DNA of 64,000 nt, from contig NZ_CP023690.1 in the NCBI RefSeq assembly GCF_008704795.1, positions 3,358,501 to 3,422,500 of the forward strand, given 5' to 3'. This DNA is from Streptomyces spectabilis (GTDB lineage Bacteria > Actinomycetota > Actinomycetes > Streptomycetales > Streptomycetaceae). This document shows, one piece after another, positions 42,133-51,365 of this stretch. Each line of letters starts with the position of its first letter. Position 1 is the stretch's first letter. The position numbers were made by a program, and so were the translations under genes. The notes beneath the pieces were generated by a model that did not search any database, was not told the origin of the DNA, and saw only the letters and a program-made list of their open reading frames with translations.

Positions 42133-42612
42133 GTGGCCGTTCCGGGCCAGAAACCGAAGCCGCACATTCAGGCTGTCCGTGAGGGGACGTTCCGTCCCGA
42201 CCGGAATTCCGAGGGGGCGCGGTTCGCCCCCGAGATCCCCGCCGAGCCGGATTGGTCCGAGCTACTGCCGGGCGACTCCGCCGAGGACGTGCGGGACAAG
42301 GCTGCTGACGTGTGGGCGCGGACGATTCCCGCCCTCGTGGTGTCGGCAGGCTTGACCGACCCGCAGAGGGAAACCGCTATTGAGTATTGCGTGACAGTCG
42401 CTCGCCTTTGGCAGGCAGAGCGGGAGCTATCTCGGACCGGTCTGGTTGTCGAGACAGAGCGCGGGAACGTCAAGAGTCCATGGGTGACGATTGCCCACCA
42501 GTATCGGAGCCATTTCCGGTCGTTGGTCGGTGAGTTGGGGCTAAGCCCTGCGTCTGCAACCCGGATCACCCCGCCTGAGAGCGGGGACGATGATGGGGAC
42601 ATATTCGACTGA
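42133..42612 (+). CDS. Terminase small subunit, P27-like (159 aa)
   Basis: GTG after GGAGGTGATGAGCC. The N-terminus AVPGQKPKPHIQAVREGTFR and the C-terminal LVGELGLSPASATRI block are typical of the P27 small terminase family; the latter is the most conserved part. It overlaps the large subunit gene by 23 bases. Confidence 0.85.
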   Translation: MAVPGQKPKPHIQAVREGTFRPDRNSEGARFAPEIPAEPDWSELLPGDSAEDVRDKAADVWARTIPALVVSAGLTDPQRETAIEYCVTVARLWQAERELSRTGLVVETERGNVKSPWVTIAHQYRSHFRSLVGELGLSPASATRITPPESGDDDGDIFD

Positions 42613-44290
42613 CGAGCTGCCCGTACCGCTGGACGCGCTGTACGAACTCGGGCTTACCGAGGACGAGATAGCCGAAGCGGCCGAGTCCCGTCCGCTCGTC
42701 CTCGCCCACCAGGCGCCGAAGCGTGAGGGTTCCTATTTCGATGTGCCAGCCGCTCGCCGAGCCATTGCGGCTATCGAGTCCATGCGGCACACGAAAGGCC
42801 GTTGGGGCGGGACTCCGCTCAAGCTCGCGCCGTGGCAAAAGGTGTGGATCATCGCGCCTATCTTCGGGTGGCTGTGGCGTGACCCGGAGTTGGGCCGTGC
42901 CGTGCGGGTGGCTCGTACGGTGTGGATTGAGGTTCCCCGTAAGGCTGGCAAATCCACACTGTCCAGCGGTATCGGCCTGGTGCTGTTGCTTGCCGACCGT
43001 GAGATTGGCGCCGAAGTGTACGCGGCTGCCGGATCGCTTCCGCAAGCCGAACGCGTCTTTGATGACGCTAAGCGCATGGCGCTGACTTCACGGGCCGCAC
43101 GGGGTCGCGTAGAGGTTCTACGGGGCCTTATCCGGGTCCCGCGTACGGGCGGTGTGTTCCGGGCGCTCTCGAAAATCGCTGAGACTGCCCACGGGTTGAA
43201 CGTGTCCGGCGCCATCGTGGATGAAGTCCACGTGCACAAGCGCCGTGACCTCATTGACGCTATTGAGACCGGTACCGGTGCCCGTGATCAACCCCTAGTC
43301 GTGTTCATTACGACTGCCGACGAGGGGCAAGAGGGCAGCATCTACGACGAGAAACACACGTACACGCGCCGCTGTGCGGACGGCATCGTCGATGACCCCG
43401 GGCATTACGGCGTGATTTGGGCGGCCGAGGAAGCCGACGACCCTTTCGCCGAGTCCACGTGGCGTAAGGCGAATCCGGGGCTCGGAGTATCGCCCTCGCT
43501 TGCGTACATGCGGCGCGAGGCGGCAAAGGCCAAGTCCACGCCTTCCTACTTCCCTACGTTCTGTCGCTTGTCCCTCAACCGTCGTATGCGCTCGTCCTCG
43601 CGGTGGCTGCCGCTTCCGCTGTGGGACGAGAACAACGGCACGGTGGACGAGAAGCGGTTCCGGTACCGGCGCGCGTGGGGTGGGGTGGACCTCTCCGCGG
43701 TGTCTGACCTCTCGGCGTGGGTCCTTGCGGTTGAATCCCGGGTGCCCGGTGTCGAGTTGGAACTGATCTCGCGGTTTTGGCTGCCAGAAGAACGGGTGGA
43801 CGAGCTAGAGCAACAGCTACAGGTGCCGCTTAGGCAATGGGCTCGGGATGGTCTGCTGACGCTGACCGAGGGCGACGCCATCGACTATGACGCCATCGAG
43901 CGTCAGATAGTGGCGGACTGTCGCCGACTGGACGTGCAGCGGATTTCGTACGACCGGATGTTTGCCGGGCAGCTCGTCCAGCGAATCGACGCTAAGACGC
44001 GTGGGGTTGATGTGGTTCCGGTCGCGCAGACCTATCTAGGGATGAGTCCCGGCAGCAAGGAACTTGAGCGGCTGTTGCGCGAGGGGCGGATACGGCACGG
44101 CGGCAATCCGGTGTTGCGGTGGCATGCCTCTGTTGTGGAGGTCTACCGGGATGGCAACGACAACATGCGCCCGGTGAAACCGGACCGGGACAAGTCGTCC
44201 GCTCGTATCGACGGGATTGCCGCGGCAGTGATGGCGCTTGACGGATATGTGCGGCGCCCGCTGAAACGTGCTCGCGCTGCGAGTGCTTAG
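42590..44290 (+). CDS. Terminase large subunit (566 aa)
   Basis: Packaging ATPase and nuclease. Walker A is EVPRKAGKST (about 114-123), Walker B is AIVDEVHVH with D211 and E212, and the C-terminal nuclease shows WGGVDLSAVSDLSAW near residue 365 and ISYDRMFAGQL near 454. Length and order are normal for an intact gene. It is unlike the prophage 1 large subunit in motif detail, so the two packaging modules are of different lineages. Confidence 0.92.
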   Translation: MMGTYSTDELPVPLDALYELGLTEDEIAEAAESRPLVLAHQAPKREGSYFDVPAARRAIAAIESMRHTKGRWGGTPLKLAPWQKVWIIAPIFGWLWRDPELGRAVRVARTVWIEVPRKAGKSTLSSGIGLVLLLADREIGAEVYAAAGSLPQAERVFDDAKRMALTSRAARGRVEVLRGLIRVPRTGGVFRALSKIAETAHGLNVSGAIVDEVHVHKRRDLIDAIETGTGARDQPLVVFITTADEGQEGSIYDEKHTYTRRCADGIVDDPGHYGVIWAAEEADDPFAESTWRKANPGLGVSPSLAYMRREAAKAKSTPSYFPTFCRLSLNRRMRSSSRWLPLPLWDENNGTVDEKRFRYRRAWGGVDLSAVSDLSAWVLAVESRVPGVELELISRFWLPEERVDELEQQLQVPLRQWARDGLLTLTEGDAIDYDAIERQIVADCRRLDVQRISYDRMFAGQLVQRIDAKTRGVDVVPVAQTYLGMSPGSKELERLLREGRIRHGGNPVLRWHASVVEVYRDGNDNMRPVKPDRDKSSARIDGIAAAVMALDGYVRRPLKRARAASA

Positions 44291-44293
44291 ACC

Positions 44294-44322
44294 GCCCCGT
44301 TCGGGTTCCTGCCGACCGGGGC
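44294..44322 (+). terminator. Terminator before portal gene
   Basis: GCCCCG and CGGGGC enclose a 16-base loop and are followed by TTTT, then CATGCCC and the GGAGGGGGGAG of the portal gene. One of several such leaders in this prophage. Confidence 0.7.
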
Positions 44323-44346
44323 TTTTCCATGCCCGGAGGGGGGAGC

Positions 44347-45771
44347 ATGGCGGAGACTCCGCTACAGATGACGGTCCGTCTACGGGCCAAGATCGAACAA
44401 CGCAAGGCGCGGGCTAAGCGCTGGTCGGATGCGTACGAGGGGGAACGGCCCCTGATGTTTGCAAGCCCTGAGTTCAGCACGCAGACCGGTGACCTGTTCG
44501 CCGATTTCTCGGACAACTGGTGTGCCACGGTTCCGGATGCGACGGTTGAGCGGCTTATGCCGATCGGTTTCCGGCTTGAGGACGGAAGCATTGATCAGGC
44601 GGCGGGGCGAGCGTGGCGCAAGAGCGAGTGTGACGTAGAGATTGGCCTCGCTCTGCTAGAGGCTCTGATCACGGGCCGCTCGTACGCGCTGGTTTGGAAG
44701 CCCGACGGGATCAATACCGAGATCACGTTTCAGCACGCGTCCAATGCCGTGGTGGAGTACGTGCCTGGTCGTCGACGGCTCCGTAAGGCGGGGCTCATGG
44801 TGTGGCGGGACTCGGGGGTTGAGTTTGCGACGCTGTTTACCCCGGACATGGTGTACCGGTGGCAGCGTCCGACTCGGAACGGCGGGGCGTGGACCGGGCG
44901 TACGGCGGGCCTTTCCCGCGGCGAGCCGAGCCACATTCCCAACCCCCTCGGCGTGGTGCCGCTGGTGGAGTTGCCCAACCGGTCACGTCTGCACGGGAGT
45001 CCGCGCAGTGAGCTTGCAACGGTGCTGCCGCTACAGGATGCGGTGAACACCCTTTGGGCTCACCTCATGACGGGTTCTGACTATCTCGCGCTTCCGGCGC
45101 GTGCGGTGCTCGGCATGGACCGGCCCGTTCGGGAAATCGTGGACCCCGATTCGGGGGAAGTCGTCGGCGAAGAGGACTTGCCCCTTGACCGGTTCCGCTC
45201 GGACCGTCTGCTGTGGCTGGAGAAGGAGTCCGCGCGCATTGCTGAGTTCTCCGCGGGTGACCTCGGGAACTACCTCAAGGTGATTGAGGTGGCGGTACAG
45301 CACATCGCCGCGCAGACCCGCACCCCGCCTAGCTATCTGGCGGGGCAGCTCGTCAATGTGAGCCCCGATGGCGTCGCCGCATCGGAAGCGGGTCTAGTCG
45401 CCAAGGTGACGGAGAAGCAACGCCACTTCGGGGCCGCACTGCGGGAAGTCATGCGACTTGAGGCACTGGCAGCCGGCGAGCGTGCTCGGGCGGAATCCCT
45501 CACCCTCGGCTCTGTGGTGTGGAGAGATCCACAGTTCCGCTCGGATGCGCAGTACTCGGACGCACTCGTGAAGTTGAAGAGCATCGGCGTACCGGACGAA
45601 GCACTCTGGGAGCGCATCCCGGGCGTGACCCCGGACGAGATAGCCCGGTGGAAGTCCATGCGCAACGACCAGGCGAGCGCGATCCTCGGCGGGAACGTGG
45701 CCGAGCTGTTCGGCCCTAAGCCCGAGAGCGAGCCCGACGAGCCCGCAGACGAGCTTGCAGAGGCTGCCTGA
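44347..45771 (+). CDS. Portal protein (474 aa)
   Basis: ATG 44347 is chosen because it follows GGAGGGGGGAGC; an ATG 18 bases upstream is part of a recurring CATGCCC leader. The blocks FSDNWCATVPDATVERLMPI, LQDAVNTLWAHLMTGSDYL and AQTRTPPSYLAG correspond to those of the prophage 1 portal. It forms the DNA entry vertex. The stop overlaps the MuF gene. Confidence 0.9.
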   Translation: MAETPLQMTVRLRAKIEQRKARAKRWSDAYEGERPLMFASPEFSTQTGDLFADFSDNWCATVPDATVERLMPIGFRLEDGSIDQAAGRAWRKSECDVEIGLALLEALITGRSYALVWKPDGINTEITFQHASNAVVEYVPGRRRLRKAGLMVWRDSGVEFATLFTPDMVYRWQRPTRNGGAWTGRTAGLSRGEPSHIPNPLGVVPLVELPNRSRLHGSPRSELATVLPLQDAVNTLWAHLMTGSDYLALPARAVLGMDRPVREIVDPDSGEVVGEEDLPLDRFRSDRLLWLEKESARIAEFSAGDLGNYLKVIEVAVQHIAAQTRTPPSYLAGQLVNVSPDGVAASEAGLVAKVTEKQRHFGAALREVMRLEALAAGERARAESLTLGSVVWRDPQFRSDAQYSDALVKLKSIGVPDEALWERIPGVTPDEIARWKSMRNDQASAILGGNVAELFGPKPESEPDEPADELAEAA

Positions 45772-46751
45772 TGGCGGAGCCCGGGACGCTCGCGCAAGCC
45801 CGCTATGCCGACGTTCAGGGTATTTCCCGAAGCGTTGTTGAAGCGGTGCAAGCTTTGTGGCGGGACGTGAGTCCGGACCGGATTCTGTCCGCGATGCAGG
45901 GTGAGACCGGGCGGCAGATCCTCGCTGCTGTCATGGCGGGTCAGATGTCTGCCGCCGCGGGTGCACAGGCTTTCGTCAGCGCTTCAATTCTCGCTGCGGG
46001 CGCGGGATTTGGGCCGCTCGGCATGGTGGACCCTGCGGCATTCGTGGGGCTCGCGTCGGACGCGCGTCCGCTTGCCTCGCTGCTGTACCTTCCGGCGATT
46101 CGTACCGCGCAAGCTCTCGCGGTGGGACAGTCCGCGGAAGCTGCCTCGCTCGCGGGGCTGAACCAACTGTCCATGTTGGTGGGCACGCAGATTACGGACA
46201 CCGCGCGTGCGGCTACGTCGGTCGCCATGGCTGCCGAGCCCCGCTGTGTCTCGTACGTCCGGGTGGTGCGGTTGCCCGCGTGTGCCCGCTGCATCATCCT
46301 GTCCGGTCGTCAGTATTCGTACTCGACCGGGTTCAAGCGTCATCCGCGCTGTGACTGTGGAATGCAGCCGATGACGGATTCCGAGTGGCGGCAGACCAAG
46401 ACGCCCGAGGACCTGTTCCGTCAGATGAGCCCCGAGGAACAGCGGAAGCGTCTCGGGCCCGCAGCGCTCAAGGCACTTGAGGCGGGGGCGGACCTTGGGC
46501 AGCTCGTCAATGCCCGCCGTGGACTGGCTACGGCTGCCACGGGGCGGGGGCCGGTAAAGGTCACGACCGAGGGCACCACCAAACGCGGAATCGGCGGCAA
46601 GGCACTGAACGCCGGTTTCCAGAAGAACCCCGGCAGCCGATACGAGCGCTCGAAAGAGTCGCGGCTTATGCCGGAAACCATCTTCGACCTCGCAGGGGAC
46701 TCCCGCGAGCACCAAATAGCGATGCTCAAGAAGCACGGCTACATCACGTAG
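45771..46751 (+). CDS. MuF-like minor head protein (326 aa)
   Basis: The Cys quartet CARC (about 171-174) and HPRCDC (about 191-196) lies in a block nearly identical to that of prophage 1, and the C-terminus again has ESRLMPETIFDLAGDSR. The N-terminal half is Ala-rich and diverged. Role as in other phages: minor capsid protein attached to the portal. Confidence 0.8.
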   Translation: MAEPGTLAQARYADVQGISRSVVEAVQALWRDVSPDRILSAMQGETGRQILAAVMAGQMSAAAGAQAFVSASILAAGAGFGPLGMVDPAAFVGLASDARPLASLLYLPAIRTAQALAVGQSAEAASLAGLNQLSMLVGTQITDTARAATSVAMAAEPRCVSYVRVVRLPACARCIILSGRQYSYSTGFKRHPRCDCGMQPMTDSEWRQTKTPEDLFRQMSPEEQRKRLGPAALKALEAGADLGQLVNARRGLATAATGRGPVKVTTEGTTKRGIGGKALNAGFQKNPGSRYERSKESRLMPETIFDLAGDSREHQIAMLKKHGYIT

Positions 46752-46759
46752 GGGGACAC

Positions 46760-47350
46760 ATGGCAGACGACCCGGAGAACACCCCGGGCAGCGAGCCCGA
46801 GGGCGACCAGGGCGAGGCCAAGCACGAGCACCAGGACCAGGGCGACGGCGGCAAGCCCGCGGGGGCGAGCGGCGACCAGGACCGGGGCGAGGACGAGCAC
46901 CAGGACCAGGGCGACGAACTGTCCGCGGAGCGCAAGGCGCGTGCGGCTGCCGAGAAGGAAGCGGCTCGGCTCCGCCGCGCGAATGCAGCGCAGCGAGGCA
47001 CGGACCTTGACGCTCTGCGGACGGAGATTCGGGGCGAGTTCACGGCACAGCTCGTGCGCGCCGAGGTCCGCGCGGCTGCCGCTGGTCGGCTCCGTGACCC
47101 TGCGGACGCGCTCGCCCTGGTGGACGTTGCCGCTCTAGCCGGCGACGGGGGCGACGTAGACACCGCGGCCATCAACAAGGCTGTGGACGAACTGTTGAAG
47201 GCAAAGCCGTACCTCGCCGCGGAGTCGAGTGCGGGCACGACCACCCCGGCCCCGTGGGGCGACGTGGGCAGCGGGCAGCGCGAGGACCCGGGCGAGCCCG
47301 AGCCCGCCACTCCGCACGAGCGGCTACGGCGCGCGTACGGCACGAGCTGA
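46760..47350 (+). CDS. Capsid scaffold protein (196 aa)
   Basis: Starts MADDPENTPGSEPEGDQGEA with Asp/Glu/Gln/His repeats (EHQDQGD twice), then a helical coil with Arg/Ala-rich residues and a domain similar to the end of the prophage 1 scaffold (KAVDELLKAKPYLAAESS). Position between MuF and capsid genes supports the call. Confidence 0.8.
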   Translation: MADDPENTPGSEPEGDQGEAKHEHQDQGDGGKPAGASGDQDRGEDEHQDQGDELSAERKARAAAEKEAARLRRANAAQRGTDLDALRTEIRGEFTAQLVRAEVRAAAAGRLRDPADALALVDVAALAGDGGDVDTAAINKAVDELLKAKPYLAAESSAGTTTPAPWGDVGSGQREDPGEPEPATPHERLRRAYGTS

Positions 47351-47390
47351 CCACCTATATGTAGAAACCTTTCTTCTCTTTCCTTTCTGA

Positions 47391-47422
47391 GGGACGCACC
47401 CGCCGAGGGTCGTCCCTTTTTT
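47391..47422 (+). terminator. Terminator before capsid gene
   Basis: GGGACG and CGTCCC, with an inner ACC/GGT pair, are followed by TTTTTT and CATGCCC. A long pyrimidine tract (47369-47388) precedes the hairpin. It separates scaffold from capsid, so capsid transcription probably has its own start or antitermination. Confidence 0.8.
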
Positions 47423-47449
47423 CATGCCCAAATCAGGGGGATTTTCTCA

Positions 47450-48406
47450 ATGGCTCTTACTCTGCCCGAGGCGGCAAAGCTTTCCACGACCGAGCTTCAG
47501 CGGGGTGTTGTGGAGACGTTCGTTCAGGAGTCCAGCATTCTGGACCGGATTCCGTTGCTGACGATTGAGGGCAACGCGTACGCCTACAACGAAGAGGCGA
47601 CGCTTCCGGGTGTGGCTTTCCGTTCGGTCAATGAGGCGTACCCGGAGTCCACGGGCACCGTGAACCAGAAGAGCGAGACTCTGACGATTCTCGGCGGTGA
47701 CGCTGACGTGGACCGGTTCATTGTCCAGACCCGCGGCAACCTCAATGATCAGCGTGCGATTCAGACGCGCATGAAGGTCAAGGCAGCGTCGTACAAGTTC
47801 GCGGAGACGTTCTTCAACGGCGACGTGGCTACCGACCCCAAGTCCTTTGATGGTCTGCGGAAGCGCCTGACGGGCTCGCAGGTCATTTCGGCGGGCAAGG
47901 ATGGCGCTCCGATCGTGGGTGCTGGTGCCGAGGACTCGCACAAGTTCTTTGACCTCCTGGACCAGCTCGTTGCGCAGGTCCCGGGGCTGAACAGCACGAA
48001 CGGCGCGATCTACGCCAACCGTCAGGTCATTGCGAAGATTCGCAGCGCCGCGCGCCGGATCGGCGGTTTTGAGATGGTCCGCGAGGCCATTACCGGAAAG
48101 CTCGTCTCGACCTACAACGGGGTTCCGCTGCTGGACCCGGGCCAGACTGCCGCGGGCGCGGACATCCTTCCGCAGACCGAGACGCAGGGCACGGCCACGG
48201 ACGCGAGTTCCGTCTACGCCGTGAAGTTCGGGCAGTCCGAGGACGACCGGGCCGTGACGGGTCTGACCAACGGCGGCATTCAGGTAACGGACCTCGGCGA
48301 GATGGAGTCCAAGCCCGCGTACCGCACGCGCATCGAGTTCTACACCGGACTCGCTGTGTTCGGCGGCAAGGCTGCCGCGCGCCTTAACGGTGTCCTCGCC
48401 AAGTAG
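47450..48406 (+). CDS. Major capsid protein (318 aa)
   Basis: HK97-fold type: N-terminal helix LTLPEAAKLSTTELQRGVVE, the extended loop with NAYAYNEEATLPGVAFRSVN, P-domain helices and a C-terminal YRTRIEFYTGLAVFGGKAAA. This matches the capsids of a large group of actinophages. The gene is preceded by an AGGGGGA ribosome-binding site and a terminator leader. Confidence 0.9.
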   Translation: MALTLPEAAKLSTTELQRGVVETFVQESSILDRIPLLTIEGNAYAYNEEATLPGVAFRSVNEAYPESTGTVNQKSETLTILGGDADVDRFIVQTRGNLNDQRAIQTRMKVKAASYKFAETFFNGDVATDPKSFDGLRKRLTGSQVISAGKDGAPIVGAGAEDSHKFFDLLDQLVAQVPGLNSTNGAIYANRQVIAKIRSAARRIGGFEMVREAITGKLVSTYNGVPLLDPGQTAAGADILPQTETQGTATDASSVYAVKFGQSEDDRAVTGLTNGGIQVTDLGEMESKPAYRTRIEFYTGLAVFGGKAAARLNGVLAK

Positions 48407-48423
48407 CCGAGAGGGGCACGGAA

Positions 48424-48582
48424 TTGCCGCCGCGTAAGCGTGCAGCGTCCTCCCCGAAGGTGCCGCACACCGATGCGTGCACGGTTCCGGACCGAATCGA
48501 GAGCTTCCCGGTTCTCGACTCGGACGGGACCTCGCGCACGGTGACGCGGTGTCTGGCGTGCGGCGCTCAGACAGTGAAATAG
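48424..48582 (+). CDS. Small zinc-ribbon-like protein (52 aa)
   Basis: TTG start after GAGGGGCACGGAA. The product has a basic N-terminus (PPRKRAASS), a Cys in DACTV and a RCLACGA pair. Small proteins of this type between capsid and connector genes occur in related phages. The rare start and short length limit certainty. Confidence 0.5.
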   Translation: MPPRKRAASSPKVPHTDACTVPDRIESFPVLDSDGTSRTVTRCLACGAQTVK

Positions 48583-48596
48583 CGGGAGGGCACGTA

Positions 48597-49133
48597 ATGG
48601 CTCTCCCCGCATTGGCCACCACGGACCAGCTCGCCGCATGGATGCAGCGCGAGCGGGACGAGCTGCCCGAGGGCGCTGCCCTGGTCCTCGATGTGGCGTC
48701 CCGCATCGTACGGACGGAAGCTCGGCAGAACTTCACGCGGGGCACCAGCTCGGCGACGCTCTACCCCCGCGAGGGGTGGGCGGCGCTGCCGCAGCGTCCC
48801 GTGATCTCCGTGCAGGAGGTTCGGCGCGGCGGGCAGCTCGTCCCCCCGGACCGCTGGCAGCTCGTCCGGGACCGGGTGCGCGTCCTCGGCGGCGACCAGG
48901 CCGTGACCGTCACCTACACCCACGGATACGCGAGCGTCCCCGCGGACGTGCTCGCCGTGGTGCTGACCCTCGCATCCCGGGTGCTCACGAACCCGTCCGA
49001 TCTTCGGCAAGAGTCCGTGGGCAGCGTGTCCGTCACCTACTCCGCCGAGACCATCGGGGCGAGCCTCGCCCCTGCGGACCGGGACCTACTCGCCCGGTAC
49101 CGGCGACGTGTGGCGGTGGTGGGTCTGCTGTGA
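48597..49133 (+). CDS. Head-tail connector (178 aa)
   Basis: ATG follows GCGGGAGGGCACGTA. It begins LPALATTDQLAAWMQRERDE with helices, then RVIVTYTHGY-type strand VTVTYTHGYASVPADVLAVV and a C-terminal SVTYSAETIGASLAPADRDL, characteristic of Gp6-like connectors. The next gene overlaps by four bases. Confidence 0.78.
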   Translation: MALPALATTDQLAAWMQRERDELPEGAALVLDVASRIVRTEARQNFTRGTSSATLYPREGWAALPQRPVISVQEVRRGGQLVPPDRWQLVRDRVRVLGGDQAVTVTYTHGYASVPADVLAVVLTLASRVLTNPSDLRQESVGSVSVTYSAETIGASLAPADRDLLARYRRRVAVVGLL

Positions 49134-49474
49134 CGCTCCACTACACACAGACGGTCGTGCTCCTGCGGGCTCCGTTCATCACGGACCGGTACGGCAACAC
49201 CACGTCGGACCGGGATTGGGACCGGTCCACCAGGACCACGGTCCGCCGCGTGTCCGTGCAGCCCGACACGTCCGCCGAGGACACCGGGGACCGTCCCGTT
49301 GTCGTCACCGGGTGGCGCCTGGTCACGCGTACCGGGGTCGACCTAGACCTAGCGCCCGGGGACCGCGTGGTTGCGCTCGGGCGGGTGCTCGACGTCGACG
49401 GGGACGTTGCCCGCTGGACGCTCGGGGGCCGACACCACCACACGGAAGCCCGCCTAAAGGAGGTGAGCGGGTGA
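49130..49474 (+). CDS. Head-tail stopper (114 aa)
   Basis: GTG start overlaps the connector stop. Beta-rich with VVLLRAPFITDRYGNTTSDR and VTGWRLVTRTGVDLDLAPGD, then LGRVLDVDGDVARW, the usual stopper pattern. It ends in a GTGA overlap with the next gene. Confidence 0.72.
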   Translation: MTLHYTQTVVLLRAPFITDRYGNTTSDRDWDRSTRTTVRRVSVQPDTSAEDTGDRPVVVTGWRLVTRTGVDLDLAPGDRVVALGRVLDVDGDVARWTLGGRHHHTEARLKEVSG

Positions 49475-49722
49475 GGTTCCAGCCCAACAGGCAAGGGATC
49501 AACTCCCTGATGAAAACCCCCGAGACAGGCGCCGAGGTCCGCCGCATTGCCGAGCGCATCGCGTCGGCTGCCGCGGGCGCCGAGGGCGACTTTCGCACCG
49601 ACGCAGCGTTGGGCGCCCGTCGATGGCGAGCAGCTGTGATCGGTAACTACAACTGGTCGAAATCCGGGGGTGCGGCGGGCTCGCGGCGGGACCTGTTGCG
49701 CGGGCTCGGCGGTGGTGAATGA
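49471..49722 (+). CDS. Small neck protein (83 aa)
   Basis: GTG start after AAAGGAGGTGAGCGG, a near-perfect ribosome-binding site. The product is mostly helical (AEVRRIAERIASAAAGAEGD) and basic, ending GSRRDLLRGLGGGE. It takes the place of the Gp10-like gene of prophage 1 and may have the same neck role, although shorter. Confidence 0.6.
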   Translation: MRFQPNRQGINSLMKTPETGAEVRRIAERIASAAAGAEGDFRTDAALGARRWRAAVIGNYNWSKSGGAAGSRRDLLRGLGGGE

Positions 49723-50132
49723 GGAACCGTCCCGCCATCGTCATGCCCGATGCGGTGGCCGTGGTGACGGGCTATCTCCGGTCCGCCCTCGCGGCAGCCG
49801 GCGAACCCGTCCCGGTTGTCTCCCGCATCCCAACTCCACGCCCCCACCGGTTCGTTCGCGTCGAACGGATCGGGGGGTCTTCGCCGACTCCGGTCACAGA
49901 CCGGGCCCGACTCGACTTCCACGCGTGGGCGACGCGCGAGGACCAGGCGCACGACTTGTGCGCGCTGGTGCGAGGTCTGCTCGGCGCGATTCCCGGAGTC
50001 CGCGGCGGGGTCACGGTCTACAGCGTGACCGAGGTGGGGGGCCCGCAGTGGCTCCCCGATGACCAGAGTTCGCAACCACGCTACGCGTTCGCGGCCGAGG
50101 TGCACATGCGCGGGCGGCCATTTTCCTTATAG
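49719..50132 (+). CDS. Tail terminator (137 aa)
   Basis: ATG overlaps the previous stop. The sequence VVTGYLRSALAAAGEPVPVV, then HRFVRVERIGG and LDFHAWATREDQAHDLCALV is typical of actinophage tail terminators that cap the tube. A minus-strand gene begins right after its stop. Confidence 0.75.
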   Translation: MRNRPAIVMPDAVAVVTGYLRSALAAAGEPVPVVSRIPTPRPHRFVRVERIGGSSPTPVTDRARLDFHAWATREDQAHDLCALVRGLLGAIPGVRGGVTVYSVTEVGGPQWLPDDQSSQPRYAFAAEVHMRGRPFSL

Positions 50133-50138
50133 GTGCTA

Positions 50139-50717
50139 TCACTCAGCGCCATATTCATCGAGTGCCGCTCTGGCTTGCTTGATGAATATCTCCAAAGATC
50201 CATGAGCGGCGTCGAATGAACACCGAAGCTGCCTCACTGATTGGCTCACGTCACGGCGCGCGTTCTCCACCGACCTGCCTTCGGAGTTGCGTCGGATGAA
50301 AACAAGCATCCCTGTGTGAGCAACGCCGTAGCTGTACACGACGGAGGAGACGGCAGCATGAATCTCTGATGCGGCTTGGGCCACTGGTTCGGGGCCAGCA
50401 AGAGCGACAGCCTGCCAGGCTTTCTGCACTTCTGATTGCTTCTCTATCAGGCGCATATAGAGATCATCGCTGAAGTTGACAACACCGGGGCCCCGGTATG
50501 CCTCAAGGAAGCTTGAAGTAGCCGAGATCATTTCTCCATAGATTCTTTCTCGCGGCTCACGACGTTGCCTCAAATGCTCCGCGCGGGCTGCTGTCCGCGC
50601 GGAGTGCATTTGTGCCCATGCAGCTGTGAGCGCTGCCACGCCGGTGCCTGTGGCTACTGCAAATGCGCCAAGTGCGGCTGCTAATCCTGCGTCCATGAGC
50701 GGAAATTCTACATCCAT
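50139..50717 (-). CDS. Membrane-anchored cargo protein inside late operon (192 aa)
   Basis: Lies on the minus strand between tail terminator and tail tube genes. An N-terminal membrane helix (AALGAFAVATGTGVAALTAA) is followed by a long helical cytoplasmic part. The DNA is visibly richer in A and T than its neighbours, and its codon use differs, so it is likely a recent acquisition. The start is uncertain (50735, 50717 or 50696); 50717 has a weak AGG upstream. The layout recalls the protein at 5292 and could be an exclusion function; that is inference. Confidence 0.7.
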   Translation of the reverse strand: MDVEFPLMDAGLAAALGAFAVATGTGVAALTAAWAQMHSARTAARAEHLRQRREPRERIYGEMISATSSFLEAYRGPGVVNFSDDLYMRLIEKQSEVQKAWQAVALAGPEPVAQAASEIHAAVSSVVYSYGVAHTGMLVFIRRNSEGRSVENARRDVSQSVRQLRCSFDAAHGSLEIFIKQARAALDEYGAE

Positions 50718-50760
50718 GCGCCTGCCGCAGCACATTTACTAACCAAAAGATGGGGGTCTC

Positions 50761-51324
50761 ATGCCTCTAAACGCCAATGCCGTGCGCGTCGCTATTACCG
50801 GCGCCGCGTACGTGGCTCCACCTAAGTCCAAGCTTCCGACTGATTCCACGAGTGGTTGGGATGCCGCCTTTGTTGATATCGGCTGGATCTCGGATGACGG
50901 GATTACCGAAGCGAACTCGACGGACGCGAGTGAGATCAAGGGATGGCAGGGCGGGCAGACCGTCCGCAAGGTCATTTCGTCTAGCGAAATGACGTTCCAG
51001 TTCACGGCCATTGAGACCAACAAGACGGTCCTTGAGCTGTACCACAAGGGCTCGAAGGTCGCGACGGCCAGCGGCAAGAGTGTCCTCGCCATCAAGGCAC
51101 CCGGGCCGGATCGCCGCAGTTTCGGTTTCGACGTCATCGACGGTAACTCTCATATCCGCATTGTTGTGCCGGACGGCGAGGTGACCGAGACCGGCGATAT
51201 CACGTATAAGGGCGACGAGGCCATTGCCTACGAGCTGACCATTACCGCTTATCCCGGTGCTGACGGAACGGTGGCCTACAAGTACTCCGATGACCCGGCA
51301 TGGGGGGTAGCGCCTGCCGCTTGA
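50761..51324 (+). CDS. Major tail tube protein (187 aa)
   Basis: Starts MPLNANAVRVAITGAAYVAP, contains VDIGWISDDGITEANSTDAS and EMTFQFTAIETNKTVLELYH and ends in a strand block, the standard actinophage tail tube pattern. It precedes the chaperone pair. Confidence 0.88.
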   Translation: MPLNANAVRVAITGAAYVAPPKSKLPTDSTSGWDAAFVDIGWISDDGITEANSTDASEIKGWQGGQTVRKVISSSEMTFQFTAIETNKTVLELYHKGSKVATASGKSVLAIKAPGPDRRSFGFDVIDGNSHIRIVVPDGEVTETGDITYKGDEAIAYELTITAYPGADGTVAYKYSDDPAWGVAPAA

Positions 51325-51365
51325 TCCTTTTGCAGGAACGTTCCTTCTTTGATTGAGGTATTGCT

